Source of the DNA: Desulfovibrio sp.
GTDB lineage: Bacteria > Desulfobacterota > Desulfovibrionia > Desulfovibrionales > Desulfovibrionaceae
Direction: 5' to 3'
Assembly: GCA_031255035.1 (NCBI GenBank)
Contig: JAIRTI010000285.1
Span: 1-6,006, forward strand
DNA length: 6,006 bases
Part shown: piece by piece, positions 4,876-6,006 of the stretch
Layout: the number at the start of each line of letters is the position of its first letter
Numbering within the stretch: position 1 is the first letter of the stretch
Notes under the pieces: generated by a model
Database searches by the model: none
Told to the model about the DNA's origin: nothing
The model's input: only the letters and a program-made list of their open reading frames with translations
Made by a program: the position numbers and the translations under genes

Positions 4876-4909
4876 TTAACTTGACATTTTTTAATTGTAC
4901 AATTAAACA
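4876..4909 (+). promoter_or_regulatory. Promoter of the RHH-antirepressor operon
   Basis: Two registers are possible in this AT-rich gap. TTAACT (4876-4881) and TACAAT (4899-4904) have 17-base spacing and the better -10. TTGACA (4881-4886) is a perfect -35 but has only TAAACA (4904-4909) at 17 bases. Either way the -10 falls in or at the edge of an 18-bp palindrome, so repression at this site would block polymerase. Ribosome site AAGGAGG and the GTG start follow at once. Confidence 0.6.
4890..4907. promoter_or_regulatory. 18-bp perfect palindrome, candidate operator for the RHH protein
   Basis: tttaattgtacaattaaa is identical to its own reverse complement. It overlaps the likely -10 region 21 bases before the GTG of a small ribbon-helix-helix gene. 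RHH repressors bind symmetric sites as dimer pairs and commonly repress their own promoters, so autoregulation is the simplest reading. It is not followed by a suitable T run, so it is not a terminator. Confidence 0.65.
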
Positions 4910-4927
4910 AGCAAAAAAGGAGGTGGC

Positions 4928-5074
4928 GTGGAGAAACATATCAAAACCATCACCATTCAGGTAACGGCAGAGGAACACAAAGAGGCAAAGGTGGTTGCCG
5001 CAAACGCGGGAAAAACTCTGAAGCAGATATTTCTTGAGGCAATCGCTAGGCTTCGTGAACAACAGACAAAATAA
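4928..5074 (+). CDS. Arc-like ribbon-helix-helix DNA-binding protein (48 residues)
   Basis: GTG 4928-4930 is preceded by AAGGAGG 4 nt upstream. The frame runs 48 codons to TAA 5072-5074 and is short enough to be missed by length filters. The sequence fits a ribbon-helix-helix fold: beta strand KTITIQV (residues 6-12), helix A (TAEEHKEAKVVAANAG, 13-28), then helix B (TLKQIFLEAIARLREQQ, 30-46). Alternating strand residues K6, T8 and Q11 or nearby would contact DNA. Length and layout match phage P22 Arc (53 residues). It lies just upstream of an antirepressor gene, as arc does before ant. A palindrome over its promoter supports a repressor role. An antitoxin is an alternative, but no toxin gene neighbours it. 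Confidence 0.8.
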   Translation: MEKHIKTITIQVTAEEHKEAKVVAANAGKTLKQIFLEAIARLREQQTK

Positions 5075-5112
5075 ACGGCGCATTGCCCGGTCTAGACCAC
5101 CGGGCAAGCGCC
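5067..5112 (-). terminator. Hairpin in the RHH-antirepressor gap, terminator-like on the minus strand
   Basis: ggcgc (5077-5081) pairs with gcgcc (5108-5112) and ttgcccgg (5083-5090) with ccgggcaa (5100-5107), with one bulged A and a 9-base loop. On the minus strand the stem is followed by GTTTATTTTG (5076-5067), a fair U tract, whereas on the plus strand it is followed by A/C-rich sequence. It thus looks like a terminator for RNA coming from the antirepressor side. In the plus-strand mRNA it would be a strong intercistronic stem-loop. Confidence 0.6.
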
Positions 5113-5149
5113 TAACCAAAAACACCCCACATAGGAGGGTATCATGGCT
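5067..5149 (-). ncRNA. Candidate sar-like antisense RNA against the antirepressor ribosome site
   Basis: Inside the first codons of the antirepressor gene, on the minus strand, TTGTCG (5184-5179) and TATGGT (5161-5156) have exactly 17 bases between them. Each matches four of six consensus positions. Initiation near 5149 would produce an RNA of about 80 nt complementary to the antirepressor ATG, its AGGAGG and the intercistronic hairpin, ending at the terminator-like hairpin at 5112-5067. P22 has an antisense RNA, sar, of similar size at the matching place between arc and ant. This is inferred from layout only. Confidence 0.4.
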
Positions 5150-5719
5150 GAAAAGACCATAAACGCTTTGCAGGTGTTCGACAATGGCGCTAAACTGAAC
5201 TACGTCGAAAAAGATGGAGAAATCCTGTTCACCGCCGAAGAGATCGGTACGCACCTTGGGTATAGCGACCCCGCCCGCTCCATCCATAAGATTTTCCGCA
5301 AGAACTACAGCGAATTGAAGCTGTACGCAGTTGGGGCCAAACTGGCCACAACTGACGGAAAAGAGTATGAGACAAGGCTTTTCACCGAAGAAGGCGTCTA
5401 CATCCTCTCCATGCTGGCCCGGACCAATGAGGCCAAAAAGTTCCGCGCCCGCGTGGCCCTGCTTTTGCGCCGTCTGCGGCAGGAGGCCATGCGGCGGCAA
5501 CTGGAAGAGACGCGGCAGGCCGCTCTGGAGCAGGGAAGGCAAGAGGCCCTGGCCGCCCGTCAGCGCCTTACGCCGACGCGCAGGGCGCGGATGCGCCGCG
5601 CCCTGCGTTACAGGAATATGGGCCTGACCTGCCGGGAAACGGGAAAGCTGATGGAGTGCAGCCACCAGATGGTGTTCTACCTCCTCAAGGACGCCGGGCT
5701 GCTCGGGATGGGGGTGTAA
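5144..5719 (+). CDS. Bro-N type phage antirepressor with C-terminal HTH-like domain
   Basis: The 191-residue protein starts at ATG 5144 with AGGAGGG 4 nt upstream. The N-terminal domain (about 7-110) fits the Bro-N/P22 Ant-type fold: LQVFDNGAKLNYVEKDGEIL, then FTAEEIGTHLGYSDPARSI, later a strand pair with RLFTEEGVYILSML and ARTNEAKKFRARV. A charged coiled-coil linker follows (about 108-142, Arg/Glu/Gln-rich). The last part (about 145-188), ARMRRALRYRNMGLTCRETG to HQMVFYLLKDAGLL, reads as a helix-turn-helix. Such proteins typically bind and neutralise a phage repressor. The target here is not in the window. It is preceded by an Arc-like gene and probably translated from the same mRNA. A possible antisense RNA covers its start. 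Divergence from named families is enough that I give no symbol. Confidence 0.82.
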   Translation: MAEKTINALQVFDNGAKLNYVEKDGEILFTAEEIGTHLGYSDPARSIHKIFRKNYSELKLYAVGAKLATTDGKEYETRLFTEEGVYILSMLARTNEAKKFRARVALLLRRLRQEAMRRQLEETRQAALEQGRQEALAARQRLTPTRRARMRRALRYRNMGLTCRETGKLMECSHQMVFYLLKDAGLLGMGV

Positions 5720-5720
5720 A

Positions 5721-5918
5721 ATGAATATCTGCACCAGTTCCGAATCCATCGACGCCTTGGAGGAGATACGGGATGTCATCGCATTCATGCGTGAAGCCAT
5801 CTGCCAAGAGCGCGAACCGCCTTTCTCCGATGGAGGCTTATGCGGAGCACAGCTCTGCGTCTGGGCTTTGGAAAAAGATGTTATGACGGTTCGTGATCTC
5901 ATGAAAAAATCCACTTGA
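5721..5918 (+). CDS. Hypothetical 65-residue protein at the end of the antirepressor operon
   Basis: ATG 5721 lies one base after the antirepressor stop, with a purine-rich GGGGGTG as possible ribosome site, so translation is probably coupled. The protein appears helical: SIDALEEIRDVIAFMREAIC (about 9-28), then a turn EPPFSDGGLCG, then a second helix (AQLCVWALEKDVMTVRDLMK, about 43-62). It has three to four cysteines and no signal peptide. I do not recognise it. Position suggests a partner or modulator of the antirepressor, but that is only context. The operon terminator follows 22 bases after its stop. Confidence 0.7.
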   Translation: MNICTSSESIDALEEIRDVIAFMREAICQEREPPFSDGGLCGAQLCVWALEKDVMTVRDLMKKST

Positions 5919-5940
5919 TACATGCTGTTTTCAGGTTGTC

Positions 5941-5967
5941 GCCCCCTGTTCGCGCAGGGGGCTTTTT
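5941..5967 (+). terminator. Intrinsic terminator of the RHH-antirepressor operon
   Basis: gccccctg (5941-5948) pairs with cagggggc (5955-5962) across a 6-base loop, followed by TTTTT (5963-5967). There is no U run in the minus direction, so it is one-sided. The remaining 39 bases to the edge hold no gene I can call. Confidence 0.92.
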
Positions 5968-6006
5968 ACTTCCCGAGCTACCTCAATACGACTTCCGCCC
6001 TGGGCA

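Noticed and set aside
5083..5107. CRISPR or integron-like repeat
   Set aside because: It is a single inverted repeat, not a series of spaced direct repeats, and no cas or integrase gene is present in the window.
4928..5719. Toxin-antitoxin pair formed by the RHH gene and its neighbour
   Set aside because: The downstream protein has a Bro-N domain and HTH-like tail rather than a RelE, MazF or PIN-type toxin fold, so an Arc/Ant pair fits better.
4343..5923. Minus-strand open frame of 526 codons across the plus-strand cassette
   Set aside because: It runs antisense to four genes with clear motifs and ribosome sites and crosses two terminators. The translation has no recognisable domain.
5936..6006. 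Possible 3' end of a minus-strand gene entering from the right edge
   Set aside because: All three frames reach a stop within the last 71 bases (for example one ends at 5938-5936), but none shows a recognisable motif in so short a stretch, so no frame can be preferred.

Overview
The window looks like the middle of a Mu-like (transposable) prophage in a GC-rich Gram-negative host. A sulfate reducer of the Desulfovibrio/Bilophila group would fit, but that is an impression from composition and gene style, not a test. The main evidence is a minus-strand run of genes in the Mu order: unknown 146-residue gene, GemA/gp16-like (DUF1018), Mor-type activator, two small genes (one with a C-terminal helix-turn-helix), SAR-type GH24 endolysin, Rz with Rz1 embedded in it, two small genes, and a DUF2730 (Mu gp25-like) protein that runs off the left edge. 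Genes are tightly packed, with overlapping stop/start codons and frequent GTG starts.

Minus strand, read right to left. 4295-2813: the 146-residue gene, gemA and mor. 2812-2681: a gap with a near-consensus extended -10 promoter and a short leader hairpin. 2680-2055: a Cys-rich 66-residue protein and a 138-residue HTH protein that sits where Mu carries its late activator C. 2054-1939: two abutting hairpins. The larger has the form of a bidirectional terminator and holds the endolysin Shine-Dalgarno in its stem. 1938-668: endolysin, i-spanin and o-spanin. 666-1: a 65-residue acidic protein, a 30-residue one-helix membrane peptide missed at normal length cut-offs, and the DUF2730 protein, whose N-terminus resembles the 30-residue peptide and shares a 22-bp repeat with it.

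Plus strand, 4355-5967: an opposing cassette of at least two transcription units bounded by intrinsic terminators. The first is an exported staphylococcal-nuclease-like protein. The second is a 48-residue ribbon-helix-helix (Arc-like) protein, a Bro-N type antirepressor and a 65-residue unknown. The second unit resembles the P22 immI arc-ant region: an 18-bp palindrome overlaps the promoter, a small RHH gene precedes the antirepressor, and the roughly 70-nt gap between them carries a minus-strand terminator-like hairpin. A possible promoter just inside ant faces it, as expected for a sar-like antisense RNA.

Likely logic (inference): Mor would act on the promoter just downstream of its own gene, the HTH protein and leader hairpins would time lysis, and the plus-strand cassette would be an independently controlled accessory (moron-like) insert affecting immunity. 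No gene-free stretch exceeds 300 bases. The longest gaps (2681-2812, 1939-2054) contain the regulatory elements described.
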